Below, piece by piece: positions 9,800-17,794 of a DNA stretch of 64,000 bases. The notes below the pieces were generated by a model. That model worked only from the letters and a program-made list of their open reading frames with translations, did no database searches and was not told the origin of the DNA. This stretch comes from Streptomyces verrucosisporus (GTDB taxonomy: Bacteria > Actinomycetota > Actinomycetes > Streptomycetales > Streptomycetaceae). Each line of letters begins with the position of its first letter. Position 1 is the stretch's first letter. Both the position numbers and the translations under genes were made by a program. Where the stretch lies: positions 186,001 through 250,000 of the forward strand of contig NZ_JADEYH010000003.1 of NCBI RefSeq assembly GCF_017114865.1. The letters run 5' to 3'.

Positions 9800-9839
9800 C
9801 GATCCCTGCGGTGTTTCACGTGAAACACCGCAGGGATCG
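9800..9839. promoter_or_regulatory. parS: Second parS site at the centre of a 40-bp perfect palindrome
   Basis: GTTTCACGTGAAAC at 9813-9826 matches the parS consensus exactly and is extended to a 40-bp perfect palindrome. It lies between the GT87 stop (9847) and the MFS start (9744), where the hairpin could terminate GT87 transcription. The flanking arms differ from those at 8444-8489, so the two palindromes are not copies of each other outside the core. Confidence 0.92.
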
Positions 9840-9846
9840 GCGAGCG

Positions 9847-11400
9847 TCATTCCCTGCCGGACCGGCCATACCCGCCGGTGTGGGGTCCCCATCGCACCGG
9901 CTGGTCCCTGGAGACCTGAGCCTCCTGAGGGGATTGAGGGTCTTGATGGGTCTGAGGGCTCTGCGGGCCGAGGAGAACCGGGTGGTGATGCCTTCGGGAG
10001 CCGAGAACGAAGACGTCGGGTGCGTGGTCGAGGACGCCCCCGGCGGGGTCGTCGGAGCCGTCCCGCCGGATCACATCCCGGTCCGGCAGCAGGATGTCCC
10101 GCACCACCACGGCGCACAGATACAGCGTGCCCAGCAGATGGAGCACGATCGCGAACTGGTAGCCCTCGGTGGGCAGCCCATGGTGGTCGTCACCGCTGCC
10201 CGTGTAGGCCAGATAGAACCAGATGCCGAGGTAGTACATCACCTCGCACGCCTGCCAGATCAGGAAGTCGCGCCAGCGCGGCCGGGCCAGGACGGCCAGT
10301 GGGATCAGCCACAGCACGTACTGCGGCGAGTAGACCTTGTTGGTCACGATGAACAGGGCGACCACGAGGAAGGCGAGCTGCGCGAAACGCGGACGGCGCG
10401 GTGCGCACAGGGCGAGCAGGGCGATCGCCGCACAGCCCAGCAGTACCAGCAGCGTGGCGTAGGTGTTGGCATGTTCCAGCGGGTTGCCGGTGCGCTGCGA
10501 GATGAGCAGCCAGAACGACCCGAAGTCGATGTTCCGTTCCTGACTGAAGGCGTAGAACTTCCCCCAGCCCTCTGGGGCGAGCAGCAGGACGGGCAGGTTC
10601 ACCGCCAGCCAGGAGGTCACGGCTCCGCCCAGCACCGCGCCGAACGCCCGCCGGCGCCCCGCACGCCAGCAGAGCACCAGCAGCGGCCCCAGCAGCAGAA
10701 ACGGATAGAACTTGGCGGCGGTCGCCAGCCCCAGCAGCACCCCCGAGGCGAACGGGCGGCCGCGCGCCCACATCAGCATCGAGGCGGCGGTCAGGGACAC
10801 CGCCAGCAGGTCCCAGTTGATCGTCGCGGTGAGCGCGAGGGCCGGGGCGAGTGCGACCAGCAGTGCGTCCCACGGGCGCCGCCGGTGGGTACGGGCGACG
10901 CACACCACCAGGACGGCGGCGCAGATCATCAGCATCCCGGCATTGACCATCCAGTAGATCTGCTGCCGCTGCATCATCTCGCCGCCCTGCGGTGTGAACC
11001 AGGACGCCACCTCCATGAACACCCCGGTCAGCACCGGGTACTCCAGATACTCCATCCCGCCGGAGATCTCCTGGGGGATGCGGTCGAAGTACGGCGTGAG
11101 ATCGGCGGCGAAGCCGCGACCGGTGTAGAGGTGCGGGATGTCGGAGTAGCAGGCGTGCACATACTGGCTGGTCGCCCCGCGGAACCAGCCGCTCTCGTAG
11201 CAGGGCGCTTTCTGTACCATGCCGAGCGCGAACATCCCCAGCATCACCAGCAGCACGACCCGTACCGGCGTCCACCAGGACCCTCCGGTCAGCGCACGCC
11301 TGCCGATCGGCCCGCCGATCAGCTCACTGCCCGCGGCGGAGACCTCGTCCTGGACGGTGGGCCGTACCGGTGCCTGCTGCTCCTGGTGCGCGCTCGTCAT
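9847..11400 (-). CDS. GT87-family membrane glycosyltransferase (mannosyltransferase-like)
   Basis: This 517-residue protein has about 10 membrane helices. The first extracytoplasmic loop is long and contains the acidic/aromatic motif region (FDRIP, GGMEYLEYPVLTG) seen in glycosyltransferase family 87, whose members use polyprenyl-phosphate mannose or arabinose donors at the outer face of the membrane. The acceptor is unknown. The ATG at 11400 has AGGA about 10 bases upstream; an in-frame ATG at 11409 is an alternative. The gene lies between the class A PBP and the MFS gene, all on the minus strand. Confidence 0.8.
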   Translation of the reverse strand: MTSAHQEQQAPVRPTVQDEVSAAGSELIGGPIGRRALTGGSWWTPVRVVLLVMLGMFALGMVQKAPCYESGWFRGATSQYVHACYSDIPHLYTGRGFAADLTPYFDRIPQEISGGMEYLEYPVLTGVFMEVASWFTPQGGEMMQRQQIYWMVNAGMLMICAAVLVVCVARTHRRRPWDALLVALAPALALTATINWDLLAVSLTAASMLMWARGRPFASGVLLGLATAAKFYPFLLLGPLLVLCWRAGRRRAFGAVLGGAVTSWLAVNLPVLLLAPEGWGKFYAFSQERNIDFGSFWLLISQRTGNPLEHANTYATLLVLLGCAAIALLALCAPRRPRFAQLAFLVVALFIVTNKVYSPQYVLWLIPLAVLARPRWRDFLIWQACEVMYYLGIWFYLAYTGSGDDHHGLPTEGYQFAIVLHLLGTLYLCAVVVRDILLPDRDVIRRDGSDDPAGGVLDHAPDVFVLGSRRHHHPVLLGPQSPQTHQDPQSPQEAQVSRDQPVRWGPHTGGYGRSGRE

Positions 11401-11611
11401 GAGCCACATCCTGCCGTATGGCGGATCCGGGCATGCGATACGCGAGGCGGTGGCCCGCCGGTTCCGGCTGCCCCGGCTTCTCCGGGCAGGCCAAGACGGC
11501 CGGGCCCGGAGAAGCCGGAAGCGGCGCCGTTTCCGGCGCCGCTTCCTGTGTCTTGCTCAGCTCTCCCCGCCGGAGTACCGGTAGGGGGCGGCCACTGCTC
11601 CGAGAGCTGCC

Positions 11612-14275
11612 TCAGGCGCCGTCCTGGCCCCAGATCCCGCCGTCGTTGCCGCCGTTTCCTCCGTTGCCGCCGTTGCCGTTCCCTCCGGTGTCGGTTCCGC
11701 CGGTGTCCGTGCCGCCGGTGTCCGTGCCTCCGGTGTCGGTCCCCCCGGTGTCGGTTCCGCCGGTGTCCGTGCCTCCGGTGTCGGTTCCGCCGGTGTCCGT
11801 GCCTCCGGTGTCGTCACAGAACCAGTCGTTGGGACGGCAGGTGCTCGACGGAGGTCCGGACGGTGTCTCCTGGGGCGGGGACGGCTCCGTGCTGGGCTCA
11901 GGCTCCTCGCTCTCCGACGGCGACGGCTCGGGCTCCTCGCTCTCCGACGGCGACGGCGACGGCGACGGGGCACCGACCTGGTCGATCTTCTTGCCGACCG
12001 GACCGGGCTTGGGGAAGTCCTTCGCGGGCTCCCCCTTGAGGGCGCTCTTCATGTACGCCGTCCACACCTCGGTGGGCAGCCGGCCACCGTGGATGGAATC
12101 GAAGCCACCCGTGTTGTTCATCGAGAGCAGGGTGCGCTTCTCCGGGTCCGTGCGGAACAGTGTGACCGCGGTGGACAGCTGCGGGGTGTATCCCACCCAC
12201 CAGGCGGACTTGTTCTTGTCGGTCGTACCGGTCTTGCCCGCCACGGGGCGGCCCAGCTCCTGGGCCCTGGTGCCCGTGCCGTGCGGCTTCTCGACGACGC
12301 CGCGCAGCACATCGGTGATGTTGTCGGCGATGTCGGAGTCCATCGCCGTCTCCTTCTGGGGCTTCTCGAAGCCGGGCTCCTCCTCGCCGTTGTGCGCCAC
12401 TCTCCGCACCGTGTAGGTGTCGACCTGGGTTCCCGAGGCGGCGAAAGTCGCATAGGAGTTGGCCATCTCGATGGCGCCCGGGGTGGAGGTGCCCAGTGCG
12501 AAGGACGGGTTGAGGTTCGGGTCGAAGCTGTCCTTCTCGATGCCCGCGCTCTCCGCCATGCCCTTGACCTTGTCCATGCCCACGTCCATGCCGAGCTGGA
12601 CGAACGGGGTGTTGGCGGAGACCTCCATGGCCCGGCGCAGGGTGACGTAGCCGTGGTCCTTGTCGCCGTCGTTCACCTGGTAGAAGGGATTGCCCTCCTT
12701 GTCCAGGTAGTCGGTGCCGTCCTGCTGCTTGACCTTCAGCTTGTTGTCGCCGTTGTACTCACTGTTCGGCGCGACGCCCACACCGTTGCTCTTGTAGGTG
12801 CCGTGTTCCATGGCCGCGGCCAGCACGAACGGCTTCCAGACCGAACCCACCGGGACGCCCAGGGTGTCCGCGTTGTTGGTGAAGTGGCCGTTCTCGAAGC
12901 CCGGACCGCCGTAGATGGCCACGACCTTGCCCGTGCCCGGCTCCACCGAGGCGGCGCCGAACTGGACGAACTTGTCCTTCTCCGGCCTTTCCTCGGGGTC
13001 GATGTACTGCTTGGTGATCTTGTTGACCGCCTTCTCCATCGCGGCGGTCTTCTTCTTGTCGAAGGTCGTGTAGATCTGGAAGCCGCCCTGCTCGAACTGC
13101 TGCTTGCTGAGCCCCAGGGTTTTCCTGACCTCGGCCTCGGCGAGGGCGGCCAGATAGCCGGTCTGCCCGTTGAGTCCGGCCTGGGCCTTGCGTGGGGCGA
13201 TCTTGGGGAACTCGTACTTGTCCCGCTCGGCCTGGCTCATCAGCTTCAGGTCGACCTGCCGGTCCATCACCCAGTTCCAGCGCTTGACGGCACGCTCGCG
13301 GTTCTCCTTGGGGGAGGAGTTGGGGCCCTCACCGCCGGCCGGGTCGTACAGGTCGGCGCCCTTGAGAACGGTGGTGAGCAGTGCGCTCTCGGAGGGCGTG
13401 AGGTCCTTGGCGTCCTTCTCGAAGTACGCCTGGGAGGCGGCCTGGAGGCCGTGTGCGCCGCGCCCGTAGTAGCTGGTGTTGAGGTAGCCCTGGAGGATCT
13501 CCTCCTTGTTCATCCGGGCGTTGACCTTTATGGAGATGAACAGCTCCCGCGCCTTGCGGGTGATGGTCTGGTCCTGGCTCAGATAGGTGTTCTTGACGAA
13601 CTGCTGGGTGATGGTCGAGCCGCCCTGGGTGTCACCACCCGTGGCCATGTTGAACACCGCCCGGCCGATGCCGATCGGGTCGACGCCCTTGTCCTCCCAG
13701 AAGCTGGCGTTCTCGGCCGCGACCGCCGCCTGCTGCATCGACTTGGGAATGTCCTCCAGCTTCATGTTCTGCCGGTTGGTCTTGCCGGCCCTGGCCATGA
13801 CGGTGTCGTCTGACCAGTAGTAGACGTTGTTCTGCTGGAGAGCCAGGGCGTTCTTCTCGTCCGGCACCTCCACCATGGCCAGCGCCAGCCCGCCGAGGCC
13901 GATCAGCATCCCCATGAAGGCCAGGGCCAGACCGGTGACCAGCTTCCAGGACGGCGTCCAGCGCCGCCAGCCGTACTTTCCGGATCTGGGGTAGTCGATG
14001 AAGCGCTTCTTCTCGGGCTCGTAGCGCCCCCGCCTGCGGCCGACGACCGTGACGTCCCCGGCGGTGTCGGCCGCCCGGCGTCTGCCGCCTCCGCCGCCGG
14101 CACCGGCGCGCTGTGCCGCGCGCCGCGCCTCGGCCCGGCCGCCGTGGGGGCGGTCCGAGGGCATGCCGTGGGAAGCGGTGGAGCCATACGACTGTGCGGC
14201 ACGCCGACCGCCTGACGGCGGCTGTGCGGCGCGCCGGCCACGCGACTGCGGTGGCTTACGACGGTGCTCGCTCAT
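11612..14275 (-). CDS. Class A penicillin-binding protein (transglycosylase/transpeptidase) with repetitive C-terminal tail
   Basis: This 887-residue bifunctional peptidoglycan synthase has a basic cytoplasmic N-terminus of about 110 residues, one membrane helix (LVTGLALAFMGMLIGLGGLAL), a GT51 transglycosylase domain (AVAAENASFWEDKGVD, GGSTITQQFVKN), and a transpeptidase domain with the SVWK, SANTPF and KTGTTD motifs, corresponding to SxxK, SxN and KTG. The C-terminus is low complexity: a Ser/Pro/Glu segment, a short Cys-containing patch (STCRPNDWFCDD), then about eight GGTDT repeats and a Gly/Asn tail. The ATG at 14275 has GAGGAG upstream. It is divergent from padR. Confidence 0.93.
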   Translation of the reverse strand: MSEHRRKPPQSRGRRAAQPPSGGRRAAQSYGSTASHGMPSDRPHGGRAEARRAAQRAGAGGGGGRRRAADTAGDVTVVGRRRGRYEPEKKRFIDYPRSGKYGWRRWTPSWKLVTGLALAFMGMLIGLGGLALAMVEVPDEKNALALQQNNVYYWSDDTVMARAGKTNRQNMKLEDIPKSMQQAAVAAENASFWEDKGVDPIGIGRAVFNMATGGDTQGGSTITQQFVKNTYLSQDQTITRKARELFISIKVNARMNKEEILQGYLNTSYYGRGAHGLQAASQAYFEKDAKDLTPSESALLTTVLKGADLYDPAGGEGPNSSPKENRERAVKRWNWVMDRQVDLKLMSQAERDKYEFPKIAPRKAQAGLNGQTGYLAALAEAEVRKTLGLSKQQFEQGGFQIYTTFDKKKTAAMEKAVNKITKQYIDPEERPEKDKFVQFGAASVEPGTGKVVAIYGGPGFENGHFTNNADTLGVPVGSVWKPFVLAAAMEHGTYKSNGVGVAPNSEYNGDNKLKVKQQDGTDYLDKEGNPFYQVNDGDKDHGYVTLRRAMEVSANTPFVQLGMDVGMDKVKGMAESAGIEKDSFDPNLNPSFALGTSTPGAIEMANSYATFAASGTQVDTYTVRRVAHNGEEEPGFEKPQKETAMDSDIADNITDVLRGVVEKPHGTGTRAQELGRPVAGKTGTTDKNKSAWWVGYTPQLSTAVTLFRTDPEKRTLLSMNNTGGFDSIHGGRLPTEVWTAYMKSALKGEPAKDFPKPGPVGKKIDQVGAPSPSPSPSESEEPEPSPSESEEPEPSTEPSPPQETPSGPPSSTCRPNDWFCDDTGGTDTGGTDTGGTDTGGTDTGGTDTGGTDTGGTDTGGTDTGGNGNGGNGGNGGNDGGIWGQDGA
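11683..11813 (-). repeat. 15-bp tandem repeats encoding GGTDT units
   Basis: About eight 15-bp units, two main variants differing by one or two bases, encode the Gly-Gly-Thr-Asp-Thr repeats at the C-terminus of the class A PBP. All units keep the reading frame, so copy-number change would only lengthen or shorten the extracellular tail. Confidence 0.85.
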
Positions 14276-14715
14276 GTGGAACAGCTACTCCTCGGGCAGG
14301 CGCTCGCGCCTGAAGGCGGCAGTGTACTTCCAGTCCCCCGAAGTGCGGCCCGCCCACGTTCCCAGAACTGGCCGCACTGCACCCGGGACGAGGACGCGTC
14401 CGACGCCTCGTTGGTTCCCGGTGGCCTTCTGCACAGCGGACAGACTACGCAGGTACGAAAAGCCCATCTCCGGCATTCAGGAGAAAGAGGGGCTACCGAG
14501 CTGTAGTGAAAGAGCGATGTGAAACCGCTCACTCTCCCCCGAGCCCGTCCCCCCTTGTCGCGCCCGTGGAGGCGTTCTATCGTCTTCGCTATCGCTCCGA
14601 TGTATCGAATCGATACATCGATGAGAGACAATGACACAGGACGACAGGGCGTGAGCCCGGGGCGGCCGCCTGCGGACGGGCCGGCCGGCGGACACCGGCG
14701 GAAGGAGTGACGGCG
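14276..14715. other. Divergent intergenic region between the class A PBP and padR
   Basis: This 440-base gap carries no credible gene. The PBP side has only a ribosome binding site near its start. A weak inverted repeat (GAGCG/CGCTC) lies near 14510-14531. The clear element is the 23-bp palindromic operator at 14598-14620, and the padR ribosome binding site AAGGAG is at 14702-14707. Confidence 0.6.
14598..14620. promoter_or_regulatory. Palindromic operator, probably for the adjacent PadR regulator
   Basis: CGATGTATCG, a 3-base spacer AAT, and CGATACATCG form a perfect inverted repeat 95 bases before the padR start. The ATGT/ACAT half-sites fit the general pattern of PadR-family operators. 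Autoregulation, and control of the following ino1, is inferred from position. Confidence 0.65.
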
Positions 14716-15327
14716 ATGGGCAGACGCTCGGGAATCCTGGAGTTCGCCGTCCTCGGACTGCTCCGTGAGTCACCCATGCACGGCTATGAGCTGCGCAAAC
14801 GGCTCAACACCTCGCTGGGAGTCTTCCGGGCCTTCAGCTACGGCTCCCTCTACCCCTGCCTGAAGACGCTGGTCCAGCGCGGCTGGTTGGCCGAGGAGCC
14901 CGGTGACGAGCCCGAGGACTCCCTCGCGGCGCCGCTCGCCGGACGCCGGGCCAAGATCGTCTACCGGCTCACGGCCGAGGGGAAGGAGCGTTTCGAGGAG
15001 CTCCTCTCCCAGACCGGGCCGGACACCTGGGAGGACGAGGGGTTCGGCGTTCGCTTCGCCTTCTTCGGCCAGACCTCGCGCGATGTGCGGATGCGGGTGC
15101 TGGAAGGCCGCCGCAGCCGCCTGGAGGAGCGCCTCGCCAAGATGCGCACCGCCCTGGCCCGCACCCGGGAGCGGCTGGACGACTACACCCTCGAACTGCA
15201 GCGACACGGCATGGAGTCCGTGGAGCGCGAGGTCCGCTGGCTCAACGAACTCATCGAGAGCGAGCGGGCGGGGCGTGATCAGAACCGGGGGCAGACCCCG
15301 CCCGATCCGTCCGATGACACCGCGTGA
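14716..15327 (+). CDS. PadR family transcriptional regulator
   Basis: This 203-residue protein has an N-terminal winged-helix PadR domain (LEFAVLGLLRESPMHGYELRKRL, shortened: LGLLRESPMHGYELRKRL) at about residues 8-95 and a C-terminal helical dimerisation region of the Vir_act_alpha_C type (MRVLEGRRSRLEERLAKM). The ATG at 14716 has AAGGAG 8 bases upstream; a GTG at 14707 is rejected because it overlaps that site. Inositol-phosphate synthase follows 75 bases downstream on the same strand, a conserved pairing in Streptomyces that suggests PadR controls inositol supply. The ligand is unknown. Confidence 0.9.
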   Translation: MGRRSGILEFAVLGLLRESPMHGYELRKRLNTSLGVFRAFSYGSLYPCLKTLVQRGWLAEEPGDEPEDSLAAPLAGRRAKIVYRLTAEGKERFEELLSQTGPDTWEDEGFGVRFAFFGQTSRDVRMRVLEGRRSRLEERLAKMRTALARTRERLDDYTLELQRHGMESVEREVRWLNELIESERAGRDQNRGQTPPDPSDDTA

Positions 15328-15402
15328 AGGTCCGCGCCGAGCGGACCGGCACCAACACCACCGTCGGAAACGACACGGAACAAACACAGGGAGCAACCGC
15401 CA

Positions 15403-16485
15403 ATGGGTTCGGTTCGCGTAGCCATCGTCGGCGTGGGCAACTGCGCCGCCTCGCTGGTGCAGGGCGTCGAGTACTACAAGGACGCCGACCCGAAGAGCCG
15501 CGTGCCGGGTCTGATGCACGTGCAGTTCGGCGACTACCACATCTCGGACATCGAGTTCGTGGCCGCGTTCGACGTGGACGCCAAGAAGGTGGGCCTGGAC
15601 CTCGCCGACGCCATCGGCGCCAGTGAGAACAACACCATCAAGATCTGCGACGTGCCCGCCACCGGCGTGACCGTCCAGCGCGGCCACACCCTCGACGGCC
15701 TGGGCAAGTACTACCGCCAGACCATCGAGGAGTCGGCCGAGGAGCCGGTCGACGTCGTGCAGGTCCTCAGGGACCGCGAGGTCGACGTCCTGGTCTGCTA
15801 CCTCCCGGTGGGCTCCGAGGAGGCCGCGAAGTACTACGCGCAGTGCGCCATCGATGCCAAGGTCGCCTTCGTCAACGCGCTGCCGGTCTTCATCGCCGGC
15901 ACCGAGGAGTGGGCGGACAAGTTCGCCGAGGCCGGTGTCCCGATCGTCGGCGACGACATCAAGTCCCAGGTGGGCGCGACCATCACGCACCGTGTGCTGG
16001 CCAAGCTCTTCGAGGACCGCGGCGTCGTCCTCGACCGCACGATGCAGCTCAACGTCGGCGGCAACATGGACTTCAAGAACATGCTCGAGCGCGAGCGCCT
16101 GGAGTCCAAGAAGATCTCCAAGACCCAGGCCGTCACCTCCCAGATCCCCGACCGGGACATGGGCGAGGACAACGTCCACATCGGCCCGTCGGACTACGTG
16201 GCCTGGCTGGACGACCGCAAGTGGGCCTACGTCCGGCTGGAGGGCCGCGCGTTCGGCGACGTCCCGCTGAACCTGGAGTACAAGCTGGAGGTCTGGGACT
16301 CCCCGAACTCCGCCGGTGTCATCATCGACGCCCTGCGCGCCGCGAAGATCGCCAAGGACCGCGGCGTCGGCGGCCCGATCCTCTCGGCCTCCTCCTACTT
16401 CATGAAGTCCCCGCCGGTCCAGTACTTCGACGACCAGGCCCGGGAGAACGTGGAGAAGTTCATCAACGGCGAGGTGGAGCGCTAG
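15403..16485 (+). CDS. ino1: Inositol-3-phosphate synthase
   Basis: This 360-residue NAD-dependent enzyme converts glucose-6-phosphate to 1L-myo-inositol-3-phosphate, the first step to inositol for mycothiol and phosphatidylinositol. The Rossmann motif [13 protein letters not shown] is at the N-terminus. Downstream are the family motifs [15 protein letters not shown] and [12 protein letters not shown], with catalytic lysines such as those in [10 protein letters not shown]. The length matches the short actinobacterial/archaeal form. It lies in one probable unit with padR and is closed by a strong hairpin at 16574-16615. Confidence 0.95.
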   Translation: MGSVRVAIVGVGNCAASLVQGVEYYKDADPKSRVPGLMHVQFGDYHISDIEFVAAFDVDAKKVGLDLADAIGASENNTIKICDVPATGVTVQRGHTLDGLGKYYRQTIEESAEEPVDVVQVLRDREVDVLVCYLPVGSEEAAKYYAQCAIDAKVAFVNALPVFIAGTEEWADKFAEAGVPIVGDDIKSQVGATITHRVLAKLFEDRGVVLDRTMQLNVGGNMDFKNMLERERLESKKISKTQAVTSQIPDRDMGEDNVHIGPSDYVAWLDDRKWAYVRLEGRAFGDVPLNLEYKLEVWDSPNSAGVIIDALRAAKIAKDRGVGGPILSASSYFMKSPPVQYFDDQARENVEKFINGEVER

Positions 16486-16573
16486 GAAGCGCACCGGGTG
16501 TCACCCGGGCACCGCCCGGGAAGCACCCGGGAGCATCGCACCGGACGACGGGACGCGTCCGGTGGCGCGGCAT

Positions 16574-16615
16574 GGCGAGGGGCCCGGACACGAAACCGTG
16601 TCCGGGCCCCTCGCC
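16574..16615. terminator. 19-bp stem hairpin between convergent ino1 and alr-like gene
   Basis: A perfect 19-bp stem (16574-16592 with 16597-16615) and an AAAC loop lie between the two convergent genes. There is no U-tract, which is usual for Streptomyces terminators, and the structure can act on both strands. Confidence 0.75.
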
Positions 16616-16669
16616 GTCGTACGGCCGTCGTACGGCAGTACGACGGCGCCCCCGGCCGCGTGCGACCGC

Positions 16670-17701
16670 TCAGTTGTCGACCAGCCGGTCGTACTGCGTC
16701 GTCGTGTGCCGCAGGATCGCCGTCAGCTCGTCGCCCACCTTCGGCTCCGCGGACTCCTCCGGCACGAACAGGATCGACACCTGCATGTGCGGCGGTTCGG
16801 CGAACCAGCGCTGCTTGCCGTCCCACACGAAGGGCGAGAGGTTGCGGTTCACCGTCGCCAGCCCGGCCCGCGCCACGCCCTTGGCCCGCGAGGTCATCCC
16901 GTGCATGGCCTTCGGCGCCTCCAGGCCCACCCCGTGGGAGGTGCCGCCGGCCACCACCACCAGCCAGCCGTCGCCCGCCGCCTTCTGCTGCCGATAGCCG
17001 AAGCGGTCGCCCCGCACCACCCGCGTGACGTCCAGCACCGAGCCCCGGTACCGGGTGGCCTCGTGGTCGCCCAGCCACAGCCGCGTGCCGATCCGCGCCC
17101 GGAAGCGGGTCTGCGGGAACTGCTGCTGGAGCAGTGCGAACTCCTGAGGCTTCAGGTGGCTGACGAACATCGTCTCCAGCGGCAGGCGGGCCGCCCGCAG
17201 CCGGTCCATCCAGCCGATGACCTCGTCCACCGCGTCCGTGCCGTCGGTGCGGTCCAGCGGCAGATGGATCGCGAAGCCCTCCAGCCGCACGTCCTCGATC
17301 GAGGCGCGCAGCTTGCCCAGGTCCTCCTCCACCACCCCGTGCCGCTTCATCGAGCTCATCACCTCGATGACGACACGGGCCCCGACCAGCGCGTTCACCC
17401 CGTCGACCGAGGAGACGGTGCGGATCGCCCGGTCCGGCAGCGGCACCGGCTCCTCACCGCGGCGGAAGGGGGTGAGCACCAGCAGGTCCCCGCTGAACCA
17501 GTCCTTCATCCGGGCGGCCTCGTACGTCGTGCCCACGGCGATGACGTCCGAGCCGAAGCGGGTCACCTCCTCGGCCAGCCGCTCGTGGCCGAAGCCGTAT
17601 CCGTTGCCCTTGCAGACCGGGACCAGCCCCGGGAACTGCTGCAGCACCGTCTGCTGGTGCGTCCGCCAGCGTTCGGTGTCGACGTAGAGGGAGAGCGCCA
17701 T
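16670..17701 (-). CDS. Alanine racemase-like PLP enzyme
   Basis: This 343-residue protein resembles fold-III alanine racemases. The PLP-lysine motif is CKGNGYGFG near residue 30, equivalent to the usual KANAYGHG, and a C-terminal beta domain starts near VLDVTRVVRGDRFGY. It is shorter than canonical Alr (about 370-390 residues) and several motifs are diverged, so substrate and activity are uncertain. It lies just downstream of femX on the same strand, a conserved pair in Streptomyces that suggests a role in cross-bridge or cell-wall amino acid metabolism. The ATG at 17701 was chosen as the first residue of the conserved start MALSLYVD. Confidence 0.78.
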   Translation of the reverse strand: MALSLYVDTERWRTHQQTVLQQFPGLVPVCKGNGYGFGHERLAEEVTRFGSDVIAVGTTYEAARMKDWFSGDLLVLTPFRRGEEPVPLPDRAIRTVSSVDGVNALVGARVVIEVMSSMKRHGVVEEDLGKLRASIEDVRLEGFAIHLPLDRTDGTDAVDEVIGWMDRLRAARLPLETMFVSHLKPQEFALLQQQFPQTRFRARIGTRLWLGDHEATRYRGSVLDVTRVVRGDRFGYRQQKAAGDGWLVVVAGGTSHGVGLEAPKAMHGMTSRAKGVARAGLATVNRNLSPFVWDGKQRWFAEPPHMQVSILFVPEESAEPKVGDELTAILRHTTTQYDRLVDN

Positions 17702-17728
17702 GGCCGTACGGAACCTTTCTCATCGGTC

Positions 17729-17775
17729 CCGGCGAGCGCCGGCGGGCCGTCTTCCGTCCCGCCGGCGCTCGCCGG
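17729..17775. terminator. 18-bp stem hairpin between femX and the alr-like gene
   Basis: A perfect 18-bp inverted repeat (17729-17746 with 17758-17775, loop 11 bases) occupies most of the 93-base gap between the femX stop and the start of the alr-like gene. It may terminate or attenuate read-through between the two co-directional genes, or stabilise the femX transcript end. Confidence 0.65.
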
Positions 17776-17794
17776 ACGTGCGTGGAGCAGGGCG

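Noticed and set aside
9811..9828. MFHVKH start codons on both strands
   Set aside because: They arise from the parS palindrome itself and are not real starts.
11418..12416. A proline- and valine-rich open frame on the plus strand
   Set aside because: It is the antisense of the GGTDT repeats of the class A PBP.
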